Assembly: GCA_021740785.1 (NCBI GenBank)
Contig: JAIOZI010000039.1
Span: 1-47,221 of the forward strand
DNA length: 47,221 nt
DNA from: Melioribacteraceae bacterium
Lineage (GTDB): Bacteria; Bacteroidota; Ignavibacteria; Ignavibacteriales; Melioribacteraceae
Direction of reading: 5' to 3'
A model generated the notes under the pieces. It had not been told where the DNA came from. It saw nothing but the letters and a program-made list of their open reading frames with translations, and made no database searches. A program made the position numbers and the translations under genes. Below, piece by piece: positions 1 to 8,735 of the stretch; the stretch's first letter is position 1, and every line of letters begins with the position of its first letter.

Positions 1-138
1 GGACTGGATGACCCCTGCTGAGTTTGAAAAAGAAATTGAAATAATGGACGCGAAATATAGACCGATATTAAATATTTATAATTACAATTCACTAAATTAT
101 AGAACATAAAAAACGGTCAACTATTTTAGGGAATGACA
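1..138 (+). mobile_element. Right end of an insertion sequence
   Basis: The transposase tail is followed within a few bases by a segment from about 111 to 138 that ends ...GGGAATGACA, so the element would finish with CA as IS3-type ends do. The left end and the matching inverted repeat lie outside the window, so the boundary at 138 is inferred. Transposition and target duplication cannot be checked here. Confidence 0.4.
2..109 (+). CDS. C-terminal fragment of a transposase, probably IS3 family (5' end outside window)
   Basis: An open frame enters from the left edge and encodes 35 residues before TAA. It contains WMTPAEFEKEI, which resembles the C-terminal TP-x-EF segment of IS3-family rve/DDE integrase-core transposases. 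No catalytic residue lies inside the window, so the family call rests on this short motif and on the terminal-repeat-like sequence immediately downstream (about 111-138). It could be the tail of another transposase family. Confidence 0.5.
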   Translation, partial: DWMTPAEFEKEIEIMDAKYRPILNIYNYNSLNYRT

Positions 139-530
139 CTTAATCTTAATTCTTAGGTGGCAAAAGAGTTCGTGTATTGTCATTTAATATAATTAGCAGG
201 GGAAGAAATGAAAAAACAAATCACTGTTTACTTTCTTCTCTTTGCATTGCCGATAATGTTAGTAATCCTCTAATATTGCTAAATCATATAATGCTGCAGG
301 AAGAAAAAAATTTTGAAGAGACTTTTTTCGGACAAGTGCTTCCTAATAAGGAAATAGAACGATTGTTCCGGGTAAAATATTTTTAGTGTGTTAGAAGCAT
401 CTCAAGTTCGGGCTCAAGTGCAGCCGGGATATTTAGACTTACTCCCTCTAATTTTTACAGGATGTGCAAGGAATTTGGAATAAAATTAGTTTTTATACAG
501 TATCTAAAAAAATTCCCGTTTGGTAACTGA
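139..530 (+). pseudogene. Possible decayed coding remnant beside the IS end
   Basis: A GGGGAAG ribosome-binding-like sequence precedes an ATG at 208. The ATG opens a typical lipid-embedded leader (MKKQITVYFLLFALPIMLVIL) that hits a stop at 271-273. Downstream, coding-like stretches continue in other frames, for example residues ending FRVKYF at 386 and LVTELLRAAVN near 520, each broken by stops. This pattern suggests a secreted-protein gene destroyed by frameshifts, perhaps when the IS arrived, but no family is recognisable. It could equally be noncoding spacer with a chance leader-like ORF. Confidence 0.2.
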
Positions 531-644
531 ATTACTTCGGGCTGCAGTTAACTTATTAATAATAACTTTGCAAATTCCGCTAATTTATTTTATTTTCTTA
601 CCCAATTCAGATAAACTATCATAATATTTCATCAAGGAGGTCGA

Positions 645-2537
645 ATGTCTGGAAAGAAACTTAGCGGTGAAGTTTTTTATCCGTCAGAAGAAGTTATAGA
701 ACGGGCGCATATAAAAGATTGGGAAAAACTAAACGCAGAGGCTTCGGACGATAATGAAAAATTTTGGGAAGATAGAGCCGAGGAACTTCATTGGTTTCAA
801 AAATGGGATAAGGTTATTGACGATTCCATAAAACCTTTTTATAAATGGTTTACAAATGCAAAAACGAACATTGCGTATAACTGTCTGGATGTTCATGTAG
901 AAACATACAGAAGAAATAAACTTGCATTAATATGGGAAGGAGAGAAGGGTGATTTCCAGGCGATGTCGTACTATGCACTGCATCGTGAGACGTGTAAATT
1001 TGCAAATGTACTGAGAAGTCTGGGCGTGGAGAAAGGTGATAGAGTAACAATTTATATGGGAAGAATTCCCGAAATTATGATAGCAATGCTGGCATGCGCC
1101 AGAGTGGGAGCAATTCATTCAGTTGTATACGGTGGTTTTTCTGTTGAAGCACTGCATGAAAGAATTGAAGACAGCGAATCAAAAGTACTTATCGTTCAAG
1201 ACGGAGCATACCAGCGCGGCAAAATCGTTCCCTTAAAAGAGATTGCAGATGAAGCATTAAAGCGCGCAGGCGGTATTGAACATGTAGTTGTAGTTAAGAG
1301 AACAGGTCAGGACGTAAATATGGAGTTCGGTCGTGATATGTGGTATCATGAATTAATGAATTTACCGATTGCAACAAAGGAATGTACACTCGAAAAAATG
1401 GATGCTGAAGATCCCTTATTTATTTTATATACATCAGGTACAACCGGTAAGCCTAAAGCAATACTTCATACGCATGGTGGTTATATGGTCGGAACATATA
1501 CAACTCTAAAATATGTTTTTGACATTCATGATGATGACAGGTTTTGGTGTGCTGCCGATCCGGGCTGGATCACGGGACACAGTTACATTGTTTATGGTCC
1601 GTTGTTAACGGGAGCAACCTCTTTTATGTATGAGGGAGCACCGAATTACCCATATCCAAACCGCTGGTGGAGCATGATTGAAAGATACGGAATTAATATA
1701 CTTTACACTGCTCCCACAGCAATTCGAGGATTAATGAGATTTGGAGATGCATGGGTAAAACGTCACGATTTATCTTCACTTAGAATATTGGGATCAGTAG
1801 GGGAGCCTATTAATCCAGAAGCTTGGAAATGGTATAATCGAGTTGTTGGTAATGAAAAATGTCCGATTATGGATACATGGTGGCAGACAGAAACCGGAAT
1901 GTTTATGATTGCTCCTATGCCGTCGGTTCCGCTGAAACCCGGTTCCGGTACAAAACCTTTCCCCGGGATTGATATGGATATTGTCGATGAAGAAGGGAAT
2001 TCAGTTAAATCCGGTGAGGAGGGATTTCTTGTGATTAAAACTCCATGGCCGGCTATGTTACGAACAATATATAAGGATCCGGATAGATATGTTGAGCAGT
2101 ACTGGAGTAAATATCCAGGCATGTACATGACTGGTGACAGTGCGAAAAAAGATGAGGACGGATATTTCTGGATAATCGGAAGGGTAGATGATGTGTTGAA
2201 AGTTTCCGGCTACCGTTTAGGAACCGCTGAAATTGAAAGTGCACTTGTTAGTCATGATGCAGTTGCGGAAGCTGCGGCAATTGGTCTTCCGCATGATGTA
2301 AAAGGAAATGCAATTCATGCCTATGTGATTTTAAGAGCCGGTGTTCAACAATCCTCGGAACTAAAAGAGGAGCTCAAAAAACATGTTGGGCATGAAATGG
2401 GTCCGATTGCCAAACCGGAAAATATTGACTTCGTGGATTCACTCCCCAAAACGAGAAGCGGCAAAATTATGCGCAGAGTACTAAAAGCTAAAGCGCTTGG
2501 TCAAGACCCCGGTAATATTTCTACTCTCGATGAATAA
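645..2537 (+). CDS. acs: Acetyl-CoA synthetase (AMP-forming)
   Basis: It activates acetate with ATP to acetyl-AMP and then to acetyl-CoA in the cytoplasm. The 630-residue protein has the normal family length. It carries the adenylate-forming P-loop YTSGTTGKPKA (262-272), the DTWWQTETG substrate/adenylate motif in mid-protein, a YRLGTAEIE hinge segment, and the C-terminal KTRSGKIMRR motif whose Lys607 is the catalytic lysine that is reversibly acetylated in studied homologues. An ACS N-terminal domain with WF/WW-rich sequence is present at about 35-70. The start is supported by a strong AAGGAGG at 634-640. A TAACTTTG box at 563-570 may be the promoter -7 element, with no clear -33 partner. The gene appears monocistronic and is followed by a strong terminator. 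No acetylase or deacetylase lies beside it. Confidence 0.97.
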   Translation: MSGKKLSGEVFYPSEEVIERAHIKDWEKLNAEASDDNEKFWEDRAEELHWFQKWDKVIDDSIKPFYKWFTNAKTNIAYNCLDVHVETYRRNKLALIWEGEKGDFQAMSYYALHRETCKFANVLRSLGVEKGDRVTIYMGRIPEIMIAMLACARVGAIHSVVYGGFSVEALHERIEDSESKVLIVQDGAYQRGKIVPLKEIADEALKRAGGIEHVVVVKRTGQDVNMEFGRDMWYHELMNLPIATKECTLEKMDAEDPLFILYTSGTTGKPKAILHTHGGYMVGTYTTLKYVFDIHDDDRFWCAADPGWITGHSYIVYGPLLTGATSFMYEGAPNYPYPNRWWSMIERYGINILYTAPTAIRGLMRFGDAWVKRHDLSSLRILGSVGEPINPEAWKWYNRVVGNEKCPIMDTWWQTETGMFMIAPMPSVPLKPGSGTKPFPGIDMDIVDEEGNSVKSGEEGFLVIKTPWPAMLRTIYKDPDRYVEQYWSKYPGMYMTGDSAKKDEDGYFWIIGRVDDVLKVSGYRLGTAEIESALVSHDAVAEAAAIGLPHDVKGNAIHAYVILRAGVQQSSELKEELKKHVGHEMGPIAKPENIDFVDSLPKTRSGKIMRRVLKAKALGQDPGNISTLDE

Positions 2538-2552
2538 CGAATTATTTAGAGA

Positions 2553-2597
2553 AAAGAGGAGTGAAAAGGTTATCAATCATTCCTCTTTCAATTTTTA
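2553..2597 (+). terminator. Rho-independent terminator of acs
   Basis: A 12-bp stem with one G-T pair (AAAGAGGAGTGA at 2553-2564 against TCATTCCTCTTT at 2577-2588) is followed by CAATTTTTA. It lies 15 bases after the acs stop. The rest of the gap to 2896 is AT-rich, and I see no gene or strong promoter in it. Confidence 0.85.
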
Positions 2598-2896
2598 TAA
2601 AAAGATATATGTGTAAAATTTTATATTGATTAAGAGCGCTTAATTGAATAGTTTTGTTTTTAGTAAGGATTTTTAGAAGTAGCGGGGGGATGAAGCAGTA
2701 AGTGAATTTGATGCCATCAAGCAATTCTATCCGAAAAATTCATCCCGAATAGAATTATTATTACCCTGAAAAAGTGGATCATCTACGTACTTATACTGAT
2801 GTTTTTTAGGAAATTATATCTTACATTCCACCCCGATTTAATATTAATCGAATACTAAACTAAATTTTATCTATTAAAATAATTTTAGAGCCTGTA

Positions 2897-5116
2897 ATGC
2901 GAATATCTTTTTTGTTAATCCTCTGCGTTCTTCTTTCTACGATAGCATTTGGACAAGAATCGGGGAACCTTCGTGGTGTTGTATCCGATTCAACCAATGG
3001 CGAGGTTCTAGCGTATGGAAATGTTTATATCAAGGAAGTGAACAGAGGTTCCTCAACTGATGAACGCGGGTATTTCTATATTGCTTCACTTCCTGCAAAC
3101 AGAAGTTATACTGTAATATTCTCCTATGTTGGTTATTTGCCAAAAGAATTGGATGTATTTATCGCTCCGAATAAAATAACCGAGGTTGAAGTTGAACTTT
3201 CTCCCGAGAGTGTAGAACTTCAAACAATTGAAAAAATCGGGGAAAAGGTTGTTGAGCAGAACGCAACCGATATTGGTCTGGAGAGAATATCAATTAAGAA
3301 ACTCGAGAGTTTGCCTAAAAGTGTTGAGGTTGATGTTTTCCGTTCACTGCAGTCTTTACCCGGAGTTCAATCAACCGGTGATGTTAGCGCCAGATATTAT
3401 GTGCGCGGCGGTGCGAGTAATCAAAATTTGGTTTTGTTAGATGGGATAACAGTTTACAATCCTTTTCATGCTCTGGGTCTGTTCAGTGTTATTGATCCGG
3501 AAATAATTAATAGTGTAGAATTTTATAAAGGCGGATTCCCGGCAGAATACGGCGGAAGATTATCGTCGGTTTTAAGCATTGTTTCTAAGGACGGTAATAA
3601 AAATAGATTTAGTACAGTTGCCAGTTCGAGTTATTTAACAGGTAAGGCATTATTTGAGGGACCAATACCAGACGGTTCATTTTATATAAGCGGACGTAAA
3701 AGTTACAACACTAAAATTTATCGAAAATTTATTAATAAATCGGCGCCTTTCGATTTTTATGATTTATCTTTCAAATTGAATTATCAAAATTCGGATTTCA
3801 TCGAAGGTTCGAAATTCATGATAAATGGTTTCTTCAGCGCCGATAGAATGCTAGAGGATGACCCGTTTAAGGAAGATTTTGAATGGAAGAATAATTTATT
3901 CGGATTTAGCTGGTTCCAGGTTTATGACAGTCCTTTATTTTCGGAACTTAGTATTTCAGTCAGTAATTTTACCGGCGAGGTTATACCGAAATTTAGTACT
4001 GCTAGACCGAAGAAAAATGAAATAAATGATATAACATTTAATTCCAACTTTACATACATATTTGATAACCGAGACGAAATAGGTGTTGGAATTGAAATTC
4101 AGACAATTGATACAAAACTTCTGCTCGAGAATACAAACGGCGTAGTTACCGATCTGCATACGAACGGAGCGAAGATCGGGTTATTCGCTAAGTATAAATT
4201 CCTTCAGTATGAGAATTTTGGAATGGATGTTGGGACGAGGGCAACGCTAGCCGGCTTATCTTCCAGTGGATCATTCTTTTTTGAACCGAGAATTTCGACA
4301 ACATACAGATTTTCTCCTATGCTTGCAGTTAAAGCAGCTTGGGGAGTTTACCAGCAGGAAATCACAACTATTTCTAATGAAAATGAAGTTATTTCATTAT
4401 TTGAGCCGTATATAATTTCACCCGAGTATCTTACACCGGCAAGGTCAACGCACTATATTTTCGGTGTTGATACAAATCCGCTGGAGAATCTGTCTTTTGA
4501 TACTGAAGTATATTACAAGAAATATGATCATCTGCCGAGCTTAAATGAAAATAAAAAGTTTGAGGATGATCCGGATTTAATAGCAGGTGAAGGTGAATCA
4601 TACGGCATGGAATTCATGATGAAGTACGGAGTTTGGATTTTGAACCTAACGGGCTCTTATTCACTGTCATGGTCTTATATCGAAGCGGATAATTGGCTTT
4701 ATTATCCCCGTTATGATTCGCGTCATACTTTGAATTTTACACTTGAAGTTAATATCGGTAAAGGATGGACTGCTAGCGGAATGTGGATTTATAATACGGG
4801 TCGTCCGTTCACTCCTCTTATCGGTTTCTATGATAAATTATATGTCGGCGATATTCATGAAAATCCGTACCTGTATGAAAACTATTTCCCTTACTCAATT
4901 TTGGGTGATAAAAATATTGAAAGATTGCCCGATTATCACAGGCTAGACTTTAATTTATCGAAGAAATTTGATTTTAATTTCATGAAGGTATCATTAGACT
5001 TTAGCATCCTCAACGTTTACGATAGAAAAAATATTTTCTATTTCAAACGTGATACAGGTGAAAGAGTTGACATGCTTCCATTTTTACCAACTGCTACTCT
5101 AAAGGTGGAAATATGA
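2897..5116 (+). CDS. TonB-dependent outer-membrane receptor
   Basis: Predicted TonB/ExbBD-energised outer-membrane transporter of 739 residues. It has a signal peptide at 1-19 (MRISFLLILCVLLSTIAFG) and a carboxypeptidase-regulatory-like Ig-fold domain at about 24-105, as is usual in Bacteroidota receptors. A plug domain follows at about 125-235, with YYVRGGASNQNLVLLDGI and GGFPAEYGGRLSSVLSI, and then a beta-barrel rich in alternating aromatic residues. The C-terminus (FLPTATLKVEI) fits a last barrel strand. It overlaps the next gene by four bases (ATGA), which encodes a DUF4249-like lipoprotein, so the two are probably translated together. There is no SusD homologue, so this is not a classic glycan SusCD pair. 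The substrate cannot be read from the sequence. Confidence 0.9.
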   Translation: MRISFLLILCVLLSTIAFGQESGNLRGVVSDSTNGEVLAYGNVYIKEVNRGSSTDERGYFYIASLPANRSYTVIFSYVGYLPKELDVFIAPNKITEVEVELSPESVELQTIEKIGEKVVEQNATDIGLERISIKKLESLPKSVEVDVFRSLQSLPGVQSTGDVSARYYVRGGASNQNLVLLDGITVYNPFHALGLFSVIDPEIINSVEFYKGGFPAEYGGRLSSVLSIVSKDGNKNRFSTVASSSYLTGKALFEGPIPDGSFYISGRKSYNTKIYRKFINKSAPFDFYDLSFKLNYQNSDFIEGSKFMINGFFSADRMLEDDPFKEDFEWKNNLFGFSWFQVYDSPLFSELSISVSNFTGEVIPKFSTARPKKNEINDITFNSNFTYIFDNRDEIGVGIEIQTIDTKLLLENTNGVVTDLHTNGAKIGLFAKYKFLQYENFGMDVGTRATLAGLSSSGSFFFEPRISTTYRFSPMLAVKAAWGVYQQEITTISNENEVISLFEPYIISPEYLTPARSTHYIFGVDTNPLENLSFDTEVYYKKYDHLPSLNENKKFEDDPDLIAGEGESYGMEFMMKYGVWILNLTGSYSLSWSYIEADNWLYYPRYDSRHTLNFTLEVNIGKGWTASGMWIYNTGRPFTPLIGFYDKLYVGDIHENPYLYENYFPYSILGDKNIERLPDYHRLDFNLSKKFDFNFMKVSLDFSILNVYDRKNIFYFKRDTGERVDMLPFLPTATLKVEI

Positions 5117-6081
5117 TAAAGAAGACATTGTTTATTTCGGTAATTTCGATTTTACTTTTTTATTCTTGCGAAGAAAATTTCAGTCCCAAAGCTGATTATC
5201 AGAGAAGATATGCATTAAATTGTGTAATTAACTACGGTCAAGAATATCAAATTGCAAGTGTATCAACCAGTTACGATGTACCCGGGTTTGATCCGTACAA
5301 AAATACCGATGACCCGTTTTTATCTAATGTACTTTTAAGAATTTGGGTTAACGATAGTGTGTTTGTGTTCCAGGATTCAGTAGAAGAAAGATCGGATCAA
5401 TCGAGATATAAAAATCCACTCCACTTCTATTACTTGGATAATTTTGAAGCTAAATTAAATGATTCTATATACATTGAAGCAGTGCTGCCGAACGGGAATA
5501 TTTTATCATCGAGAACCAAATTGCCAAAACAGATTTCAACAGTTGGTGAAGGTACTGATATCTCAATTCCACCCGACTCATCCGATGATGTTTCGATTGT
5601 AAGAACAATGTGGACTAGTGAAGATAAATTTTTAATTTATCAGCCGAAAGCTGTAATCCCTTATCAGTTGAAACAGGGCGGCGTTACTACGAATCATGAG
5701 AAGGAAGTCCCGATTGAGTATCTTCAGTTAAGCGGAGAAGAAATTGCAGTTTTCCCTATTCCGTCATTTGCTAAAAGTCTCAATATCCAAATGTCTGCAA
5801 TTGAAAGAGCGCTTCTTGACATTTCCGGAGATGATGATAAGAGAGACAAATACACAATATTCCCCATGATTATTAAAATTGCCGTTTATGATAAAAATTT
5901 ATCCGATTATTATTCATCAACAAGCAGAATTATTGATGAATATTCGGTTCGTTTGGATGAGATCGACTTCACAAATATTGATGGCGGTTTCGGTGTATTC
6001 GGTTCATATTCAATTCAATATCTTTCAAAACCATTTGATGCGGAATATGTAAGATCATTTGGTTACAGGTATCTATTTTAA
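5113..6081 (+). CDS. DUF4249-like lipoprotein
   Basis: A 322-residue protein with a lipoprotein signal (MIKKTLFISVISILLFYSC, lipobox Cys19). The region after the cysteine resembles DUF4249: an N-terminal strand-rich segment of the LNCVINYGQEYQI type, followed by residues about 75-105 that resemble the family's domain on an Ig-like fold. DUF4249 proteins are frequently encoded next to TonB receptors in Bacteroidota, and the four-base overlap with the receptor supports a joint role at the cell surface. The actual function of DUF4249 is unknown. A role as receptor lid or ligand-capture partner is inference by analogy with SusD. Confidence 0.6.
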   Translation: MIKKTLFISVISILLFYSCEENFSPKADYQRRYALNCVINYGQEYQIASVSTSYDVPGFDPYKNTDDPFLSNVLLRIWVNDSVFVFQDSVEERSDQSRYKNPLHFYYLDNFEAKLNDSIYIEAVLPNGNILSSRTKLPKQISTVGEGTDISIPPDSSDDVSIVRTMWTSEDKFLIYQPKAVIPYQLKQGGVTTNHEKEVPIEYLQLSGEEIAVFPIPSFAKSLNIQMSAIERALLDISGDDDKRDKYTIFPMIIKIAVYDKNLSDYYSSTSRIIDEYSVRLDEIDFTNIDGGFGVFGSYSIQYLSKPFDAEYVRSFGYRYLF

Positions 6082-6100
6082 AAAGAAGTTTGGTGAAGAA

Positions 6101-7615
6101 ATGAAAATAATAGCAAAATCAATGATGCTGATTCTTATCACTCTCATGTTTATTGCATCCTCATGTGAGAAGGAAGTTTCAACAAGTCCGCCTGAAAAAG
6201 AAGTGCCTCACGGTGTTGTCTATATTGATTCAAAACCTTCGAATGCTTTAATTTATGTAAACGGAAGAAATGAGGGATTGAGAACACCGGATTCAATTAC
6301 TTGGCTTGCGGAAGGGGAATATACTGTTACGTTAAAGCGCAATCTGTACAGGGATACTTCATTCAGCATAGTTTCGAACGCAGAAAATAAATATGAGACT
6401 TTTATTGATTACAATTCCAATCCTAAAATGCGCGGAAGCATATCATGTATTACCAATGACCGTGGTGCATCAATTTATATTAATGATTCTCTTGTTGAAG
6501 GCACTACGCCGCACACGGTAAAAGGTCTTATCCCGGGAAAGTACAAAGTATCATTTTCACTCGATCAGAGAAGAACTGACAGTACATTTGTTACAGTTGA
6601 AAGCAGTAAAATAACTGAAGCAATTGTAATTTTACGCGATACAACATTATGGACGGATTATACAAGGGCTACATCAGAAATTCCTTCAAATTATCTCACC
6701 TTTGTAATAGTTGATCATGAGAATAAAAAATGGATCGGGACTATGGATGCGGGAGTAGCAGTATTTGATAATAAAAGTCATACATGGCAAATATTTAACG
6801 AAACTAATTCTCCGCTTCCCAGCAACCAGATTACAAAGATTTTTGAAGATGATTTAAATAGAATTTGGATAGGAACCACAGGCGGCTTAGTCGTGATTGA
6901 TAATGGAGTTTGGGATATCTACAACAGCAGCAACACTCCAATGGAAGACGATCATGTCACTGATATTGAAGTCGATAAAGACGGACTCTTCTGGGTATTG
7001 ACTCATAAAGGTGTTGTAAGAACATCATTGGTAACATGGCAGTATATAAGAGTTTTAAGTATAGAAGTTGGTGGAAATTGGCTTACCACTCTTACTGTTG
7101 ATCATCAAAACAATATATGGATAGGGACCTATGTAGATGGAATTCTGAAATATGATCGATCGATTTGGACATTATATAAAAACGGACCGATAGAATATTC
7201 AACGTTTTCTTCACCCCCGCGTTATTATAGGAGAGGTATTCCAAGTAATACAATTATGGCAGGCGCTTTTGATCCTTATAAAGGTGCAATTTTATTCGGG
7301 TGCTGGCCGTTTTCGGCAGATGGTTTCACTGGCGGCACAACTTTATATGACGGTTACAATCTTAGGAATCAAGTTATTCATCTGCAGTCAAACGTGATTC
7401 GATTTATTCATATTGATGATAATAACAAAAAGTATATTTGTACTCAGGTTGGCATTTCAATTTTCCAGGAATATTACGGATTTGTTCAGCATTTCAGGAT
7501 GGCAAATACAGATATTACATCAGATCAGACTACATGTCTTGCAATAGATCAAGACGGTCTGCTTTGGGTAACGACAAACGGCGGCGGATTGAATAAATAC
7601 AAAGGTGAATATTAA
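6101..7615 (+). CDS. Lipoprotein with two PEGA domains and a Reg_prop-type beta-propeller
   Basis: The preferred start is the ATG at 6101 after GAAGAA, giving MKIIAKSMMLILITLMFIASSC with a lipobox cysteine. An in-frame ATG at 6059 would add 14 residues that spoil the leader. Two PEGA-like domains follow, at roughly residues 36-90 (VVYIDSKPSNALIYVNGR) and 110-165 (ASIYINDSLVEGTTPHTVKG). From about 190 to the end are propeller repeats of the two-component-regulator type, with IWIGTTGGLVVIDNG, IWIGTYVDGILKYD and LWVTTNGGGLNKY. There is no kinase or DNA-binding domain, so this is an isolated surface or periplasmic sensor/structural module. It starts 19 bases after the DUF4249 gene and completes a three-gene unit with the TonB receptor. 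Its stop overlaps the stop of the convergent gene. Confidence 0.75.
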   Translation: MKIIAKSMMLILITLMFIASSCEKEVSTSPPEKEVPHGVVYIDSKPSNALIYVNGRNEGLRTPDSITWLAEGEYTVTLKRNLYRDTSFSIVSNAENKYETFIDYNSNPKMRGSISCITNDRGASIYINDSLVEGTTPHTVKGLIPGKYKVSFSLDQRRTDSTFVTVESSKITEAIVILRDTTLWTDYTRATSEIPSNYLTFVIVDHENKKWIGTMDAGVAVFDNKSHTWQIFNETNSPLPSNQITKIFEDDLNRIWIGTTGGLVVIDNGVWDIYNSSNTPMEDDHVTDIEVDKDGLFWVLTHKGVVRTSLVTWQYIRVLSIEVGGNWLTTLTVDHQNNIWIGTYVDGILKYDRSIWTLYKNGPIEYSTFSSPPRYYRRGIPSNTIMAGAFDPYKGAILFGCWPFSADGFTGGTTLYDGYNLRNQVIHLQSNVIRFIHIDDNNKKYICTQVGISIFQEYYGFVQHFRMANTDITSDQTTCLAIDQDGLLWVTTNGGGLNKYKGEY

Positions 7616-7926
7616 CCCTTAGTTGCATTTTCCCCGGATTTTTCATTTTTAGAATCGATCTCACTCTGTTGTGATTTCGATTCTTTTTTATATTTGTGTG
7701 TTACCTTATAGGTGTAATAAAGAGTAACAAATACTGAAATATGAAATGCAATAATTGCAACAGCGCTGAGGATTAATAATATTAATTCGAATCCAAGTGT
7801 AATATTCCCACTCTCAAAAAGTTTACCTAAAACAAAATAATCGACAATGATCCATGATATCGATAGAAAACCTAAAATCATGGTTGAAGTTCTGCTTTTT
7901 CGTAATTTTTCAAATAATGTATCCAT
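7612..7926 (-). CDS. Small two-TM membrane protein of unknown function
   Basis: A 104-residue protein with two hydrophobic segments at about residues 16-34 and 44-70. A short basic N-terminus precedes them and a charged, Lys/Ser/Glu-rich tail follows. I do not recognise the family. It is convergent with the PEGA lipoprotein gene and the two stop codons overlap by four bases. It is divergent from tetR, and its start lies about 110 bases from the first TetR operator, so co-regulation is possible but not shown. Confidence 0.55.
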   Translation of the reverse strand: MDTLFEKLRKSRTSTMILGFLSISWIIVDYFVLGKLFESGNITLGFELILLILSAVAIIAFHISVFVTLYYTYKVTHKYKKESKSQQSEIDSKNEKSGENATKG

Positions 7927-8036
7927 TATGCAACCTATTATTTTAACATCCGTCTAATATCAAGACATTTTAATAAAAAAACAAATGATGATTTTTAATA
8001 AGTCAATTTAATTGAGTATTGCGAATTAAAATAATA

Positions 8037-8054
8037 ACTTACCGACCGGTAAGT
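8037..8054. promoter_or_regulatory. TetR operator 1
   Basis: ACTTACCGACCGGTAAGT is a palindrome with perfect 8-bp arms around a 2-bp centre. It overlaps a weak promoter (TTG at 8012-8014, TAACTTAC at 8035-8042, spacer 20). Its position upstream of tetR and its near-repetition at 8090-8107 support self-regulation by the encoded TetR protein. Confidence 0.75.
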
Positions 8055-8055
8055 A

Positions 8056-8079
8056 GAGAGCTTTGAAGCTCTTTTTTTT
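8056..8079 (+). terminator. Short hairpin with T-tract between the two TetR operators
   Basis: GAGAGCTT (8056-8063) pairs with AAGCTCTT (8066-8073, one G-T pair), and the T-tract continues to 8079. In the plus direction it looks like a compact intrinsic terminator. The tight loop and the fact that it forms part of the spacer of the next promoter make its activity uncertain. Confidence 0.45.
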
Positions 8080-8107
8080 CGATTAGATTTGTTACCTACC
8101 GGTAAGT
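8063..8107 (+). promoter_or_regulatory. Bacteroidota-type promoter of the tetR/RND operon with TetR operator 2
   Basis: TTG (8063-8065), an 18-base spacer and TAGATTTG (8084-8091) match the TTG/TAnnTTTG consensus fully. Operator 2, TGTTACCTACCGGTAAGT (8090-8107), matches operator 1 at 15 of 18 positions and covers the end of the -7 box and the probable transcription start. Bound repressor should block initiation. The tetR ATG is 12 bases further on, after AAGGAG. Confidence 0.7.
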
Positions 8108-8119
8108 AAGGAGAATTAA

Positions 8120-8725
8120 ATGATATTATCGAATGAAGCATCAGAGACGAAGAACAAAATATTTAATGTAGCCGCAGAATTATTTACTAAAAACGGATAT
8201 GACAGTGTATCTGTTCGAGAAATTTGTGAGAAATCGGGTGTAACTAAACCTGTGCTGTATTATTATTTCAAGGATAAGGAAAACCTGATACTAGATTTAG
8301 TTAATGAAACAAAAAATTTATCAAAAATCCTACAGGCGAAATATATTCATCCGGAAAGCTCACTGCGAGAAAATTTAGAAGGCATAATAAAATTTTACGT
8401 CGAATTTGCAAGTAAATATCCTGAATTTGTTAGGTTCTCAGCGTTTGTTCAATTTATGTCCGTGCCTGAAAAAGTAAGGGAAATTAAATTTAAGGCGAAT
8501 GAAGAAATGATGGGGTTGTTTATTACCTATTTGAATTCGGAAAAAGAAAAAGGAAATATAATCCATGAAGCCGATCCCGAATTATTAGCTGTAAATTATA
8601 TCGGTACCATAATTATGTTTTTTACAAAATATCTGTTGTACCTGAATGATTTGGAAACATTCGAAAAAAAGATGTATAAATTTGTTGACATGTGGACAAA
8701 ACAATTTGTAATTGAAAAATCTTAG
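8120..8725 (+). CDS. TetR/AcrR-family transcriptional repressor
   Basis: A 201-residue protein of normal TetR length. The N-terminal helix-turn-helix is at about residues 10-55 (IFNVAAELFTKNGYDSVSVREICEKSGVTKPVLYYYFKDKE), with the hallmark YYYFKDKENL. The C-terminal ligand-binding domain is variable. The start at 8120 follows AAGGAG. Two palindromic operators sit directly upstream and the RND efflux genes follow immediately, so it most likely represses itself and the pump and is released by a pump substrate. The ligand is unknown. Confidence 0.92.
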   Translation: MILSNEASETKNKIFNVAAELFTKNGYDSVSVREICEKSGVTKPVLYYYFKDKENLILDLVNETKNLSKILQAKYIHPESSLRENLEGIIKFYVEFASKYPEFVRFSAFVQFMSVPEKVREIKFKANEEMMGLFITYLNSEKEKGNIIHEADPELLAVNYIGTIIMFFTKYLLYLNDLETFEKKMYKFVDMWTKQFVIEKS

Positions 8726-8735
8726 TGGAGCAGAA

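Noticed and set aside
177-386. A 69-residue open frame before acs
   Set aside because: No ribosome-binding site and no recognisable protein. A different frame in the same place holds the leader-like ORF at 208-273. Treated as part of a decayed region.
2542-2724. A 60-residue minus-strand ORF in the acs/TonB gap
   Set aside because: It overlaps the acs terminator, has no ribosome-binding site, and its composition reflects AT-rich spacer.
2897-6081. A SusC/SusD glycan-uptake pair
   Set aside because: The lipoprotein after the receptor has a DUF4249-like character and lacks the TPR/RagB length of SusD (about 500 residues). No glycosidase is adjacent.
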